A stretch of 64,000 nucleotides of DNA from Ignavibacteriota bacterium (GCA_002698995.1 PAAX01000002.1:274280-338279), one strand, 5' to 3'. Shown: positions 48,070-58,605, counted from the stretch's first letter. The notes: generated from the sequence alone by a model not told the origin. Program-made: numbers and translations.

Positions 48070-49155
48070 TTAATTTTTCTTTAATGTCAGCCGCAATTTA
48101 TTCTTGTCATCAATGGTTTCAAAATGGGATTCAGCTTTGTTATTTATTATCATAACACCGATATCATCTTCTTCTGCGTTATCCAATATATTTCCTACTT
48201 TTTTAGGATATTCGAATGTTATCTCAACATTATTGTGTTTTTCAGAATATGAAATTCTTATATCAATATTCATCTCTTTTGATTGAGCTTTATATAAAAC
48301 TAACGGTTCTTCAACTAACAGCAGAATATCATTGATCATCTTATGAGAAAAAGCATGCTTCTCACAGAACTGCTCAATCTCTGCATGCATTTTATAAAGG
48401 TCAAAATCTGGACTATCAATATGGTAATTAAAGCTCCTAATTCTATTAATGAAGGCTTTTGTCTTTTCTCTTTGTGGATTCTCAAAAATCTGTTCCGGAG
48501 GTCCGTCTTCGTATATAATTCCTTCATCCATATATAAAACACGATTGGAGACATCTCTGGCAAAATCCATTTCATGCGTAACAATTGCTAATGTCATTCC
48601 TTCTCTGGCAAGTCTTCTAATAACTGCTAGTACTTCACTAACCATAGTTGGATCAAGAGCAGAAGTTGGTTCATCAAACAAGATTATTTCAGGATCCATT
48701 GAAAGACATCTTGCAATTGCAACTCTCTGTTTTTGACCGCCGGAAAGTTCATCTACAAAACTATCTGCCTTTTCTGCTAATCCAACTAGTTTGAGTAATT
48801 CCATTCCCTTTTCTTCTGCAGATTCCTTAGTTTTACCTAAAAGTTTTATTGGTCCTATTGTTAAATTTTCTAAAACAGTTAGATGATTAAAGAGATTAAA
48901 TGATTGAAAAACCATCCCCATTTTTTGTCTTACTTTCGGAACATCTGTATTCTTATCAAGAATATCTATCTCATCAATAAAAATTTTACCATTGGTTGGA
49001 TGCTCGAGTAAATTTAAGCATCTAAGAAAAGTGCTTTTACCCGTGCCTGAAGGACCTATAATAGAGATTACTTCCCCTTTGTGGATCTCAATGCTTATAT
49101 CTTTTAAGACTACCAGATTGCCAAACTTTTTTTCTAAATGTTCTACTTTTATCAT
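48070..49155 (-). CDS. Amino-acid ABC importer ATPase fused to an RsbW-like domain
   Basis: Residues 1-240 are a GlnQ/HisP-type ATPase: Walker [10 protein letters not shown], signature ELSGGQKQR, Walker [13 protein letters not shown] and H-loop VTHEMDFA. About 250-361 is an added domain which aligns by eye with the RsbW-like protein of this window ([24 protein letters not shown] against IENFGEEHELSPK..LILDELITN, and a matching [11 protein letters not shown] end). The N-box Asn is replaced by Leu and the glycine boxes are poor, so ATP binding there is doubtful. GGAG lies 9 nt before the ATG. 4-nt gap after the permease gene. Confidence 0.88.
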   Translation of the reverse strand: MIKVEHLEKKFGNLVVLKDISIEIHKGEVISIIGPSGTGKSTFLRCLNLLEHPTNGKIFIDEIDILDKNTDVPKVRQKMGMVFQSFNLFNHLTVLENLTIGPIKLLGKTKESAEEKGMELLKLVGLAEKADSFVDELSGGQKQRVAIARCLSMDPEIILFDEPTSALDPTMVSEVLAVIRRLAREGMTLAIVTHEMDFARDVSNRVLYMDEGIIYEDGPPEQIFENPQREKTKAFINRIRSFNYHIDSPDFDLYKMHAEIEQFCEKHAFSHKMINDILLLVEEPLVLYKAQSKEMNIDIRISYSEKHNNVEITFEYPKKVGNILDNAEEDDIGVMIINNKAESHFETIDDKNKLRLTLKKN

Positions 49156-49159
49156 CTCA

Positions 49160-51388
49160 TTATCTCCTGCTCAATTTAGGATTAGATTTTCTTTCTATAT
49201 ATCCCAGTGAAAGCATAAGCAGCCAGGAGATAAGGAAGTATAAAACTGCAACCATTATAAGTGGAAAGAATGCATCAAATGTTCTACTTCTTATAATGTC
49301 ACTTGCTTTTGTTAAATCCTGTACAGCAATATATCCAACAATAGAAGTCATTTTAACAAGAGAAATCATTTCACCTTTATAAACGGGAAGTATTCTTCTT
49401 ACAGCTTGGGGCAGAATTATATAAATAAATGTTTTCACTTTAGTAAACCCAATTGCAATCCCGGCTTCAGTCTGTCCTTTGTCAATACTTTCGATTCCGG
49501 TTCTGAACATTTCCGAAACATAAGCCGCAAAATTTAATCCAAATGCAATTACTGCAACAAAAACCGGATCAATATCTACTGAGGCGAAAACAACATAAAA
49601 TATTATCATCAAAACAACCAGAACCGGCGTGCCTCTTAGAATTGAGATATATACTTTAGAAACAATAAGCAGGTAGCTTCTTTTAGACATTCGCATGAAA
49701 CAAATTAATCCGCCTAATATTGTTCCAAAAATTGTTGCAAGAATTGAAATAATTATTGTTGTTTGTAATCCGTCAAGAATCAATAAATATCTATTCTCTT
49801 GAATAATGTTGCTGTGAAAACTTTCTGCAATATCTTCTATAAATGTATCTTCAAAGAATGATTTTGATTCAACTTCTTGAATTTGTTTTAATGCAAAAAG
49901 ACTTGCTCCCAATTTTGTATATGGTTCAGAAAAATCAACTTGTTTCTTTCTTTCTTCTGTAATCATTAAAGTGCTTGCAATCATATCAATTTTGTTTGAT
50001 ACAGCAGCAATTATCAAACTTCCAAATTCCATATCAGAGAGCTTTAATTCTTTGCCCAGATAAGCAGCAAATCTTTCAACAAACTCAATATCTAGTCCAA
50101 TAACTCTATTATCCTTAACTATTGCATATGGGAGACCTTTATCACTTACAATACCAACTGTTAAAACACCTTTTCTCTTTTCGTTTGGAACATTAGGCAT
50201 CTCTTGTCTGCCTTCAATAATCCAACGGTTAATCATATTATCATAAACACCGTTTTGCTTGATCTCCTCAAGAAACTTATTGAACTCATTTTTCAGCTTA
50301 TTGTTTTTCTTATTGAAGCCCATTGCAACCGGAACTGCAAATAAAGTATCTCCTATTAATTCAAGATTAGGTTCTTTTTTAAAGATTTCATTCAAGGTTT
50401 CAGTGGTATAAATTGCTGCATCAACTTTGCCGGTTTTAACTGCTAACACTATTTCAGGCGGAGTCTTATACTGAAATACGGTTGCTTCTTTAAGATTATT
50501 TAATGCATAAGTGTCATGAGTTGAACCAAGTAAAACACCAATTCTTTTATTCTTAAAATCATTTATTGTTCTTTGTAAAGAAGTTGGTTTTTCAAGATGT
50601 CTTATCTCTGAAATTCTTACAATCATCACTTGAGAATTTTGAAAGTAGGAGGTAGTAAAATTAACAGACTTTGCTCTCTCTTCGGTAGCCGTCATTCCGG
50701 CTACAATCATATCTATTTTACCTGACTGCAATGCCGGTATTAACGCTGAGAATTTCATATCCACAAATTGAATAGGTCGATTTAATTCTCTTGCAATTCT
50801 TAATGCAAATTCACCATCATGACCAGTAACATTTCTATTTTCATCAACAAAACAGAAAGGTTCTCTTGTAGCACTTGTTCCAATTCTTAATACTTCTCCT
50901 TCTTTAGGAAGAATAATTTCAACGGTTTCATAAGGAGATAAATCTTTCTTTAGCCATCTCCTCTTTAAATCATCAAATGTTCCATCAGCTTTGAACTTAT
51001 CAATGATTTTGTTTACCGAGTTAAGTAATTCTTCATTTCCTTTTTTAACGGCAATAGCCGTATTTTCATAATCAACCGGCTCGGAAATAATTGTAAGATT
51101 GTTATTTCTCTTAACTACATTTAGTGCTGTTGGATAGGCTGTTATTACTGCGTCAATCTGTCCGGATATTAATGCAGCAATACCATCCATTATATCATCA
51201 AAACTCTTAGTTGTTGCATCCGGAAATCTAGTTAAAGATAAATGTTCTCCAGTTGAGCCGGTCATTGCACCAATTATCGCATTATCTAAATCATCAAGTT
51301 TTGAAAATGTCTTTTCTTCTTCGCTGCAGCTGATAAATGTAATTGCGATAATCGAAAGAAGTAGTAAAAGGATAGTAGTTTTTTTCAT
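49160..51388 (-). CDS. Amino-acid ABC permease fused to two lobe-swapped binding domains
   Basis: A 742-residue lipoprotein-like fusion (lipobox FISC, Cys21). It carries two solute-binding modules, each in reversed order: lobe II 28-148, lobe I 165-258, lobe II 272-392, lobe I 407-502. A GlnP/HisM-type permease domain follows (about 535-735) with the EAA motif region [20 protein letters not shown]. The tandem binding domains should pass substrate straight to the channel. SBP-permease fusions are known, but the reversed lobe order is unusual. The matching ATPase gene follows by 4 nt. Confidence 0.88.
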   Translation of the reverse strand: MKKTTILLLLLSIIAITFISCSEEEKTFSKLDDLDNAIIGAMTGSTGEHLSLTRFPDATTKSFDDIMDGIAALISGQIDAVITAYPTALNVVKRNNNLTIISEPVDYENTAIAVKKGNEELLNSVNKIIDKFKADGTFDDLKRRWLKKDLSPYETVEIILPKEGEVLRIGTSATREPFCFVDENRNVTGHDGEFALRIARELNRPIQFVDMKFSALIPALQSGKIDMIVAGMTATEERAKSVNFTTSYFQNSQVMIVRISEIRHLEKPTSLQRTINDFKNKRIGVLLGSTHDTYALNNLKEATVFQYKTPPEIVLAVKTGKVDAAIYTTETLNEIFKKEPNLELIGDTLFAVPVAMGFNKKNNKLKNEFNKFLEEIKQNGVYDNMINRWIIEGRQEMPNVPNEKRKGVLTVGIVSDKGLPYAIVKDNRVIGLDIEFVERFAAYLGKELKLSDMEFGSLIIAAVSNKIDMIASTLMITEERKKQVDFSEPYTKLGASLFALKQIQEVESKSFFEDTFIEDIAESFHSNIIQENRYLLILDGLQTTIIISILATIFGTILGGLICFMRMSKRSYLLIVSKVYISILRGTPVLVVLMIIFYVVFASVDIDPVFVAVIAFGLNFAAYVSEMFRTGIESIDKGQTEAGIAIGFTKVKTFIYIILPQAVRRILPVYKGEMISLVKMTSIVGYIAVQDLTKASDIIRSRTFDAFFPLIMVAVLYFLISWLLMLSLGYIERKSNPKLSRR

Positions 51389-51520
51389 TCGTTGCCTGTT
51401 GATAAAATATAGTATTATGTTGAATTTAATAGAACACTGTTCCTAAAAACAAAAAAGATCAATAGAAATTTAATCAGCGAGAATTATTTTTTTTAGTGTG
51501 ATAAGTGTTCCAAATTTTTT

Positions 51521-52303
51521 CTATTCTTTAACAAGTGCAGCAATACCACCAACATAATAGGGATTTGAAAAGAGAACTTTTTTTGCTCTTTCTTCTGTAA
51601 TGGTTATACATGCACCAATCATATCAACTTTATTAGCGATAAGAGCTGGAATCATAGCTCCAAATTCCATATTAACAATTTCTAGTTTTTTGTTCAGTTT
51701 TTTAGCAACAAGAGCGGCTATCTCAATATCCAATCCAACAATTTCTTGTGATCCATCAACAAAACTGAAAGGTTCTGTAATTGCTGCTGTTCCAAATCTG
51801 AAAACTCCATCGGTCCCTTCTTCAATTTTAGGCATTGGAGCTGGATTTCCTTGTTCCGGAAGCCAGCGATTCATCATATTATCATATTCACCATTTGATT
51901 TTAATTCTGCTACTAAAGAATCAACTGCACTTTTTAAATGAGTGTCTTCTAGTCTAACTGCAAAACCATAATTATCTGTTGTGATCATTTCCGGTAACAC
52001 TTTTAAACCGGGATTTTTTGCAGCAATATTTTTAAGAATTGGTTCATCATACGCAGCCGCATCCGCTTTTCCCCCTTTTACTGCAATACACGCATCAAGT
52101 ACACTATTAAAGTATTTGAATTCTGCATTCGGAAATTTCGAGCGGACTAAATCATCTGCAATTGTTCCGGTTGGTACAGCAAATTCCTTCCCGGCTAATT
52201 GAGAAAAGTCTGTTATTTTTTCTCTTTGACTGCATGAACTAATAGTTAATAATAATATGATAACTAAAACTGATAAGATACTTTTACGAATTTTATTCAA
52301 CAT
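51521..52303 (-). CDS. Lobe-swapped family-3 solute-binding lipoprotein
   Basis: Lipoprotein of about 260 aa (ISSCS lipobox). As in the other two, lobe II is first (FSQLAGKEFAVPTG, then VAELKSNGEYDNMMNRWLP) and lobe I is second (FRFGTAAITEPFSFVDG, FGAMIPALIANKVDMIGA, ITEERAKKVLFSNPYY). The ATG at 52303 is taken because GAGG lies 9 nt upstream; the ATG at 52327 would only lengthen the leader. A 132-nt gap separates it from the permease fusion gene. Confidence 0.87.
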   Translation of the reverse strand: MLNKIRKSILSVLVIILLLTISSCSQREKITDFSQLAGKEFAVPTGTIADDLVRSKFPNAEFKYFNSVLDACIAVKGGKADAAAYDEPILKNIAAKNPGLKVLPEMITTDNYGFAVRLEDTHLKSAVDSLVAELKSNGEYDNMMNRWLPEQGNPAPMPKIEEGTDGVFRFGTAAITEPFSFVDGSQEIVGLDIEIAALVAKKLNKKLEIVNMEFGAMIPALIANKVDMIGACITITEERAKKVLFSNPYYVGGIAALVKE

Positions 52304-52366
52304 TATTAAATTCCTCTTAATTTTCAAAAAAGTCAGATTTACAAAAAGTTATTGGTTTACTTAAAG

Positions 52367-53926
52367 TTATTTTGCTTTTATAACCATCAAAGTAAGATCA
52401 TCTGATTGTTCAAATCCTGCTGTAAACTTTTTAACATCATTTAGAATTATTTCTTTTGCTTCTTCAACAGATTCATCTTTTAATGAGAGGCACAATTTTT
52501 CTAGTGCTTCATCACTATATTCTTCTTCTACCGAATTCATTGCTTCTGTAACACCGTCTGTAAAAGCAATTATATAATCGCCGCTTTGTAATTGGATTGT
52601 TTCTGATTCATAAGGAATCATAGTTTTCATCATTCCCAAAATCAATCCCCCTTTTTCTAATTTTGAAATTGCTCCATTTCTGATTAAGAGAGGCGGATTA
52701 TGACCGGCATTAACGTAACTCAATTCTTTATTGCTGCTAAGTCTTCCCCAAAAGAAAGTTATATAAGTCCCCGATATTGTACTTTCGGAAACCAAGTCAT
52801 TCAAAAGATTTGTTGATTCTGCTATTGGCAAATTCTGTTTGCTAATTGATTTTAAGTAAGCCTGAGAGTTTGCAACCAATAATGATGCGGTGATTCCCTT
52901 TCCGCTTACATCACCAATTGCAAAAATTGTTTCATTGCTTTCTGCTTTTAATAAGTCAAAATAATCACCACCGACTTGCTTAGCAGATTCGCTGTAGGCT
53001 GCAATTTCAAATCCTTCAGGTTGAATTATATTATGCGGCAGTAGATTCTTCTGAATAACTCTGGCAGTTTCCAAATCTCTTTCAATTGCCTGCTTTTCTA
53101 ATGCTTCTTTGAATAAGACAGCATTTTCGATTGAGATTATTGCTAGACTTCCAACCGAATTAATATATTCGATATCATGCTTAGTAAAAACTTCCTTATT
53201 CTTTTTTTCGCCAAGAAGAATTAATCCTTTGGTTTCGTTTTTAATCTGCATTGGTATAATTAATTCGAACCCGGCTTTACGTAACTTTGGAAAATGACCT
53301 TTTGTAAATTTTGCTTCCGTTAGTTTATTCAAATCAATTTTTGAAACCAGCTCTTTTACTTTCTCTTCATCAGTTCTTGATTCCAGAACTTTCAATTCCT
53401 TATCCAAATAAAGGATTGCAAAATTACTTACTAAAAACTGACCAACTATCGAAAAGACAAGGAGTTTGCTAACATAATCGAGTTCAAGTATACCACTGAA
53501 TTCTTTACTTAATTCATAAAGCTGACTTAATTGCTCAACTTTAGAATCAAGTAATTCATTAGCATCTTTATTTTGTTTAAGTGTTATACTGTTTTCGTAT
53601 AGTAAACTTAAAATCAATAATAAATATTGAATTAGTTTTTCATTATTGTCATAGACTTCTGTATTAATAACAAAAGTAATATCAGTTGAGTTAATCGGGA
53701 TTAGTTTATACTTATCTGAATGAAAGTAGTTATTCGTTTGATCAAATTGTTTTTTTAATTCGGTTTTTAATTTAGATGATTTGGAAAATATTTTTGATCT
53801 GACTATAAAAGCAAAGTCTTTACTTTTTACTTCTTCTTCAATTACTTCAGAAATATTTTTTAGAATAATTTCTGTACTTGCGAATTCGTTTTTTAATCCG
53901 AAAAAAGAATTCAATTTATTGTTCAT
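52367..53926 (-). CDS. GAF-SpoIIE (PP2C) phosphatase, cytosolic
   Basis: A protein of 519 aa with no membrane helix: a helical N-terminal part, a GAF-like domain (about 135-285), a linker (RDLETARVIQKNLLPH) typical of RsbU, and the SpoIIE domain with AKQVGGDYFDLL, IGDVSGKGITASL, NAGHNPPLL, FTDGVTEAM and QSDDLTLMVI. All metal-binding Asp residues are there. The ATG at 53926 overlaps the STAS gene by 11 nt. It should reactivate that STAS protein by removing its phosphate. Confidence 0.9.
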   Translation of the reverse strand: MNNKLNSFFGLKNEFASTEIILKNISEVIEEEVKSKDFAFIVRSKIFSKSSKLKTELKKQFDQTNNYFHSDKYKLIPINSTDITFVINTEVYDNNEKLIQYLLLILSLLYENSITLKQNKDANELLDSKVEQLSQLYELSKEFSGILELDYVSKLLVFSIVGQFLVSNFAILYLDKELKVLESRTDEEKVKELVSKIDLNKLTEAKFTKGHFPKLRKAGFELIIPMQIKNETKGLILLGEKKNKEVFTKHDIEYINSVGSLAIISIENAVLFKEALEKQAIERDLETARVIQKNLLPHNIIQPEGFEIAAYSESAKQVGGDYFDLLKAESNETIFAIGDVSGKGITASLLVANSQAYLKSISKQNLPIAESTNLLNDLVSESTISGTYITFFWGRLSSNKELSYVNAGHNPPLLIRNGAISKLEKGGLILGMMKTMIPYESETIQLQSGDYIIAFTDGVTEAMNSVEEEYSDEALEKLCLSLKDESVEEAKEIILNDVKKFTAGFEQSDDLTLMVIKAK

Positions 53927-54248
53927 AAGGATTTTCCGGCAGAATGTTGAAAAGTCCTGTAAATCCCGAAATATCAAATACTTCTTTAATATGATCCTGC
54001 ATTGCTGTTATTGTAAGTTTCTTACCTGTTGCACTTAGTTTTTTTGCAGCAACTAATAAAACACGAAGTCCGGAACTGCTTATGTATTTCAGATCTTTAA
54101 AGTTAACAAGATTCTCTTTCGCCGCATCAATTGAGTTTAGTAAAGCTTTTTCAAATTCTGGAGCGGTTGTAGAATCTAATCTGCCGTTAACATTTAGTAG
54201 GTTATAGGTGTCCTTTTTTACTTCGTTAATTTCCATTATGTTCTCCAA
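53916..54248 (-). CDS. STAS anti-sigma factor antagonist
   Basis: A 110-residue STAS protein with the acceptor Ser in LKYISSSGLRVLLVAAKKL, closely similar to the STAS protein at 34519. First gene of the minus-strand operon that goes on to a SpoIIE phosphatase and the lobe-swapped ABC transporter. Its kinase partner is not obvious: the only intact RsbW-like gene is 20 kb away, and the local RsbW-like domain is degenerate. Confidence 0.9.
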   Translation of the reverse strand: MENIMEINEVKKDTYNLLNVNGRLDSTTAPEFEKALLNSIDAAKENLVNFKDLKYISSSGLRVLLVAAKKLSATGKKLTITAMQDHIKEVFDISGFTGLFNILPENPYEQ

Positions 54249-54452
54249 TGCTTTTGATGTTAGTTCATGTAATGGTTATGTAATACAGAAAAATATGAAA
54301 ATTCTTTGACTATTCTTTTAAAATAGAGGCTGCAAACTAATCTTATTTTAATAGTTTTTAGAATGCTCCAATCGGAATGGAATTATAATGTATAAAAGCC
54401 TAAAATTTATGATGTGAAAAACTTATAAATGCTTTTTAACTTCACCGTTATT

Positions 54453-54869
54453 CTAATAAATATAATCTTTAATATACTTAGCTATCATTTTGTTTTCAGT
54501 CAGATTAATAACAACACACTTTTGAACCGCAGTAAATACAATATGATTTTCAACCTTTACGGTAATATTAAAAGTATAAATGCCATGATGAAAACCGGAC
54601 AATTCAATTATGCCAACTGGCTTATCATTTAATTTAATTTGCTTTTTATATTTTGCCTCTGTTGATACAACCACCGGATACAATTTATTTTCAAGCATTT
54701 TTTGTACTGGATAGATTGAATCAAAAATTCCGTTTCTTAGATTTTCAATCCACCTAATATTTACAATATTATTAACATGTCCAGCAGCGTCAATATCGTA
54801 TGTGTTTACAATTATACTTTCTGAATAAGTGATTAATTTTTCTTCTTTGTTTATCAATTGATTTTCCAA
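54453..54869 (-). CDS. 4HBT-type acyl-CoA thioesterase
   Basis: A 138-residue hotdog-fold protein. VNTYDIDAAGHVNNIVNIRW is the 4-hydroxybenzoyl-CoA-thioesterase motif with the catalytic Asp (DxDxxGHVNN). It should hydrolyse an acyl- or aryl-thioester in the cytosol. It follows another thioesterase gene by 6 nt, so the two are coexpressed and may act on the same pathway. Confidence 0.85.
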   Translation of the reverse strand: MENQLINKEEKLITYSESIIVNTYDIDAAGHVNNIVNIRWIENLRNGIFDSIYPVQKMLENKLYPVVVSTEAKYKKQIKLNDKPVGIIELSGFHHGIYTFNITVKVENHIVFTAVQKCVVINLTENKMIAKYIKDYIY

Positions 54870-54875
54870 TTTATC

Positions 54876-55343
54876 TTAAAAATTATCCGGCATTTGAACT
54901 GCAACAACTTTTCCCTTTGCAGTTAGTTTATTATCTGCATAGAGAGAAATTTCTGAAATTACCTTTTTCCCTTTTACTTCTAATATTTTCCCTCTTAACT
55001 CAAACTCAATTCCAAGTGGAGTTGGTTTTAAAAAATCGACTTGTAAAGATGCGGTTACAAATCTGAATGGAGGATTGGTTCCTGGTATACGATTTTCATT
55101 TTTGTATGCTGCTAAAGCTGCGGTTCCGGTGCCATGGCAGTCAATTAATGAAGCTATTAATCCGCCGTAAACATAACCCGGAACAGCAGTATGATAATCT
55201 TTTGGAGTAAATCTGCTTATGGTTTCATCCCCATCCCAAAATGTTTTAAGATGATGACCATGTTCGTTTAAGCTGCCGCATCCGTAGCAATGCGCAACAT
55301 CATTTGGATAATAATCTTGAACTCCTTTTATTTCCTCTGTCAT
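54876..55343 (-). CDS. PaaI/THEM4-type thioesterase
   Basis: A 155-residue hotdog-fold protein of the PaaI-like group. The N-terminus has HCYGCGSLNEHGHHLK, and the active-site region is PGYVYGGLIASLIDCHGTGTA. Probably a cytosolic acyl-CoA thioesterase. First gene of a two-gene unit with the 4HBT-type enzyme. The substrate cannot be read from the sequence. Confidence 0.86.
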   Translation of the reverse strand: MTEEIKGVQDYYPNDVAHCYGCGSLNEHGHHLKTFWDGDETISRFTPKDYHTAVPGYVYGGLIASLIDCHGTGTAALAAYKNENRIPGTNPPFRFVTASLQVDFLKPTPLGIEFELRGKILEVKGKKVISEISLYADNKLTAKGKVVAVQMPDNF

Positions 55344-55542
55344 TTTTAGCCTGAATATTTTTAATTTTCTTCAGATATAAAATATAAAGTTTGCATTGCA
55401 GAAACCATATTTAGTTTATGCAAAAACTTGTGTAGTAATTGTTGAACAATATAGAACTCATAAATTGAATCGCAAATTTTATGTAACTTGCCGATTATTA
55501 TTTGTTGTATCTATCTTTTAATTTAGAAAAACAGAGGAACTG

Positions 55543-57018
55543 ATGATTAAAAGGAGAGATTTTTTAAAGACAGCCGCATTATCTTCAGCAGCACTTGTAA
55601 TACCTAATATCAACATTGCACAACCTCAAACCGATTCAAAATATTTATTAAACAATTCCTTTTTAAGAATTAATGGTATTGTAACTGCCGATGGTAATCC
55701 ATTAAAGAATGTTGTAGTTAGTGATGGTGAAACAGTTGTTATCACAGATGAAAATGGAAATTATGAGTTAATAACCAAAAACAGATTTGTTTTTATTTCA
55801 ATTCCCTCAGGATATAAAATACCACAGAATGAAACCGGAACTGCTCTATTTTATAAAGAAATAGATAGAAAGAAAAGGATTTCATTTTATCCTTTTGAAC
55901 TTGAGAAATCTGGCGATGATACTTCTCATTCATTTATAGTTTTTGCTGATCCACAAACTTTGGATGCACAAGATATGGTGAGATTTAAAACCGAAACAAT
56001 TCCGGATCTCAAACTGACAATCAAAGATGAAAATCTTAAAAATGTATTTGGTGTTTCTAACGGTGATATTGTTTTTGATAATCTTAAGCTTTATCCAGAT
56101 TATCAAGAGAGAGTAAAAGAAAGCGGTATTCCTTTCTTCCAAGTATTGGGGAATCATGATGTTGATAAAAAAGCAAAAACTGATGAAACGAGTGTAAATG
56201 TTTTTGAAGATTATTTTGGACCAGCATATTATTCTTTCAATCGCGGAAATATTCATTATGTAGTTCTAGATGATATTTTCTGGTTCGGTGGTTATATGGG
56301 TTACTTAAATCAAAAAATGCTTGATTGGTTAAAGAATGATTTAGCTTTTGTAGAAAAAGGAGAAACCGTTGTTATCTTTTCTCATATTCCTCCATACACA
56401 ACCCAAGCTCTAAGAAACGGAGACAAGAAAGAAAATGATAGATTAAGAATTGTAAACAAAGAACTTCTTTATGATCTACTTAGAGATTATAAATCTTATT
56501 TAATATGCGGGCATACACATGAAAGTCAATATTTACAAGACGATAGCATAGATGTACATGTATGCGGTGCTGTTTGCGGGGCTTGGTGGACAAGCGACAT
56601 TTGTATTGACGGTACTCCAAACGGATATTCAATTTACACTGTAAATGGTGTTTCGATCAGTTGGAAATATAAATCGACCAGAAAACCGATCAATCATCAA
56701 TTAAGAGTTTATAAACCACTGAGTGAATTAAACAAAACTGATGAGATAATTGCAAATGTTTGGTGTTATGATAAGAATTGGAAAATTGAATGGTTTGAAG
56801 ATGATGTTCTAAAAGGTGAAATGGAAAATCGTATTGACTTTGATCCACTCTCGAAATCACTTTATGATGATAAAGATAAACTGACAAGACATAAATGGAT
56901 TAGTCCAGTAAAAAATGATCATATGTTTTTTGCGAAGCCAAGTAAAACTGCCAAAACAATTACGGTTAAAGTTACAGACAGATGGGGAAATATTTTTAAG
57001 GAAAGTATCGATCTTTAA
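55543..57018 (+). CDS. Tat-exported calcineurin-like phosphoesterase
   Basis: A 491-residue secreted metallophosphatase. The N-terminus is a twin-arginine signal (KRRDFLKTAALSSAALVIP). A short beta domain (about 35-110, PLKNVVVSDGETVVITDENG) corresponds to the MetallophosN unit, followed by the catalytic domain with FADPQTLD, NGDIVFDN, LGNHDVD, FSHIPPY and CGHTHESQ. A C-terminal MetallophosC-type beta domain completes it. The first metal motif is FADPQ in place of the common DxH. 38 nt before the exported racemase homologue. Confidence 0.87.
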   Translation: MIKRRDFLKTAALSSAALVIPNINIAQPQTDSKYLLNNSFLRINGIVTADGNPLKNVVVSDGETVVITDENGNYELITKNRFVFISIPSGYKIPQNETGTALFYKEIDRKKRISFYPFELEKSGDDTSHSFIVFADPQTLDAQDMVRFKTETIPDLKLTIKDENLKNVFGVSNGDIVFDNLKLYPDYQERVKESGIPFFQVLGNHDVDKKAKTDETSVNVFEDYFGPAYYSFNRGNIHYVVLDDIFWFGGYMGYLNQKMLDWLKNDLAFVEKGETVVIFSHIPPYTTQALRNGDKKENDRLRIVNKELLYDLLRDYKSYLICGHTHESQYLQDDSIDVHVCGAVCGAWWTSDICIDGTPNGYSIYTVNGVSISWKYKSTRKPINHQLRVYKPLSELNKTDEIIANVWCYDKNWKIEWFEDDVLKGEMENRIDFDPLSKSLYDDKDKLTRHKWISPVKNDHMFFAKPSKTAKTITVKVTDRWGNIFKESIDL

Positions 57019-57055
57019 ATATCATTAAGATCATAATCTTAATAAGAGGGATGAA

Positions 57056-58579
57056 ATGAAATACAAATATCAATTAATTTTTATATCCGTTGTATTTATT
57101 CTTTTTACTTCTTGCAGTAAAAAAGATTATGATCTAAAGATTGTGGATACCATTCTTAATGATAAATCAAATTACTTTTATATTGATTTTGCCGAGTACA
57201 AAAATATTGATGCTGATTTGCCAATCGGAATATTTGATTCCGGTACAGGAGGCTTAACAGTTTTTGATGCAATTGTAAATTATGATCAGCATAATAACTC
57301 TACAAATGAGTTTTCATTTTTTGGTGATTCAACAAGAGATTTTTCCAAAGAGCATTTTATCTATTTGGCAGATCAAGCAAATATGCCTTATGGTAATTAT
57401 GAGTCGGTGAATAAAACCAAACTTCTAAAAGAGCATATATTAAAAGATGTTCAATTCTTACTCGATAAAAAATATTATAAAACAGCAGAGGATTTAGATT
57501 ATCAAAAAGATAAGTCACGCATTAAAGCTTTGGTAATAGCTTGCAACACCGCAACAGCATTCGGTATAAGAGATATTGAAAATTTTATTAAAGAAGCCGG
57601 GATTGACATTAAAGTAATTGGAGTAATTGGAGCCGGAGTAAAAGCTGCTTTAGAGACAATCAATGAAGATGATGATGCAGCAATTGCAATTTTGGCGACA
57701 GCTGGAACCGTTGCTTCAAATGGTTATCCAAATGAAATTAAACGCCAGTTAAAAATGAAAAACTTGAAAAACAATATTGCCATTTATCAGCAAGCTGGCA
57801 TTGGTCTTGCCGGAGCAATAGACGGAGTAATCGATTACATAGATAATAATGCGTCTTCACCAAGATTAGAATATAAAGGTCCTTCCGATAAAAATGATAA
57901 GCTAAAAATTGATGTAAATCTTTTAGAAAGATATAATTTTGATTGGACTGAAAATAAGATGCTTTACAATGGCAATATAAATTCTCCACAAGGCATACAG
58001 ATTAATTCCGTTGAAAATTACATTTCTTACTATGTTACATCTCTAATGGAGCAGCTTATTATATCTGAAGAGAAAACGAAACTAAAAAGCATTATTCTTG
58101 GCTGTACTCATTATCCATTTTATACAGAAATATTCAAATCAAAAATTGATTGGTTAAGAAATTATAAAGAGAACGAGAACTTTATCTATAAAGATTTCAT
58201 GGAAGATGAAATCACGTTTATCGATCCGGCTGTTTATACTGCAAAAGAGCTTTATAATTACTTGAATGCTAATAAATTATTTACAAATAGTTCATTGGAT
58301 AAAAGTGAATTTTATATAAGTGTCCCCAATATTAGCAATAAGAATGTTGATATTGACAAGTCCGGTAATTTTACATACGATTATAAATATGGAAGAGACG
58401 CAGATATAATTCAGCAATACGTAAAACGTGTTCCATTCAGCAGAATGAATATTCCGGAAGAAACTATTTCCAGATTATCAGAAACAATTCCTTATACTTT
58501 TGAATTGATTTCTAATTTTAATATGAATAACAATAAAACTTCTTTCTTAAAAGATGAGGAAAAAATTGTAACGGAATAA
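57056..58579 (+). CDS. Exported MurI-like Asp/Glu racemase-superfamily lipoprotein
   Basis: A 507-residue protein that starts with a lipoprotein signal (FILFTSCSKKDY) and then reads as a glutamate racemase homologue: IGIFDSGTGGLTVFD, ACNTATAFGI with the first catalytic Cys, ATAGTVASNGYP, and LGCTHYPFY with the second Cys. It is almost twice the usual MurI length owing to insertions (around 70-120 and 250-330) and a tail. Both catalytic Cys are kept, so it may be active outside the cytosol, which is unlike housekeeping MurI. Its function is not known. Confidence 0.85.
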   Translation: MKYKYQLIFISVVFILFTSCSKKDYDLKIVDTILNDKSNYFYIDFAEYKNIDADLPIGIFDSGTGGLTVFDAIVNYDQHNNSTNEFSFFGDSTRDFSKEHFIYLADQANMPYGNYESVNKTKLLKEHILKDVQFLLDKKYYKTAEDLDYQKDKSRIKALVIACNTATAFGIRDIENFIKEAGIDIKVIGVIGAGVKAALETINEDDDAAIAILATAGTVASNGYPNEIKRQLKMKNLKNNIAIYQQAGIGLAGAIDGVIDYIDNNASSPRLEYKGPSDKNDKLKIDVNLLERYNFDWTENKMLYNGNINSPQGIQINSVENYISYYVTSLMEQLIISEEKTKLKSIILGCTHYPFYTEIFKSKIDWLRNYKENENFIYKDFMEDEITFIDPAVYTAKELYNYLNANKLFTNSSLDKSEFYISVPNISNKNVDIDKSGNFTYDYKYGRDADIIQQYVKRVPFSRMNIPEETISRLSETIPYTFELISNFNMNNNKTSFLKDEEKIVTE

Positions 58580-58605
58580 ATCGGAATTATTCTTAACAGA
58601 GTTAA

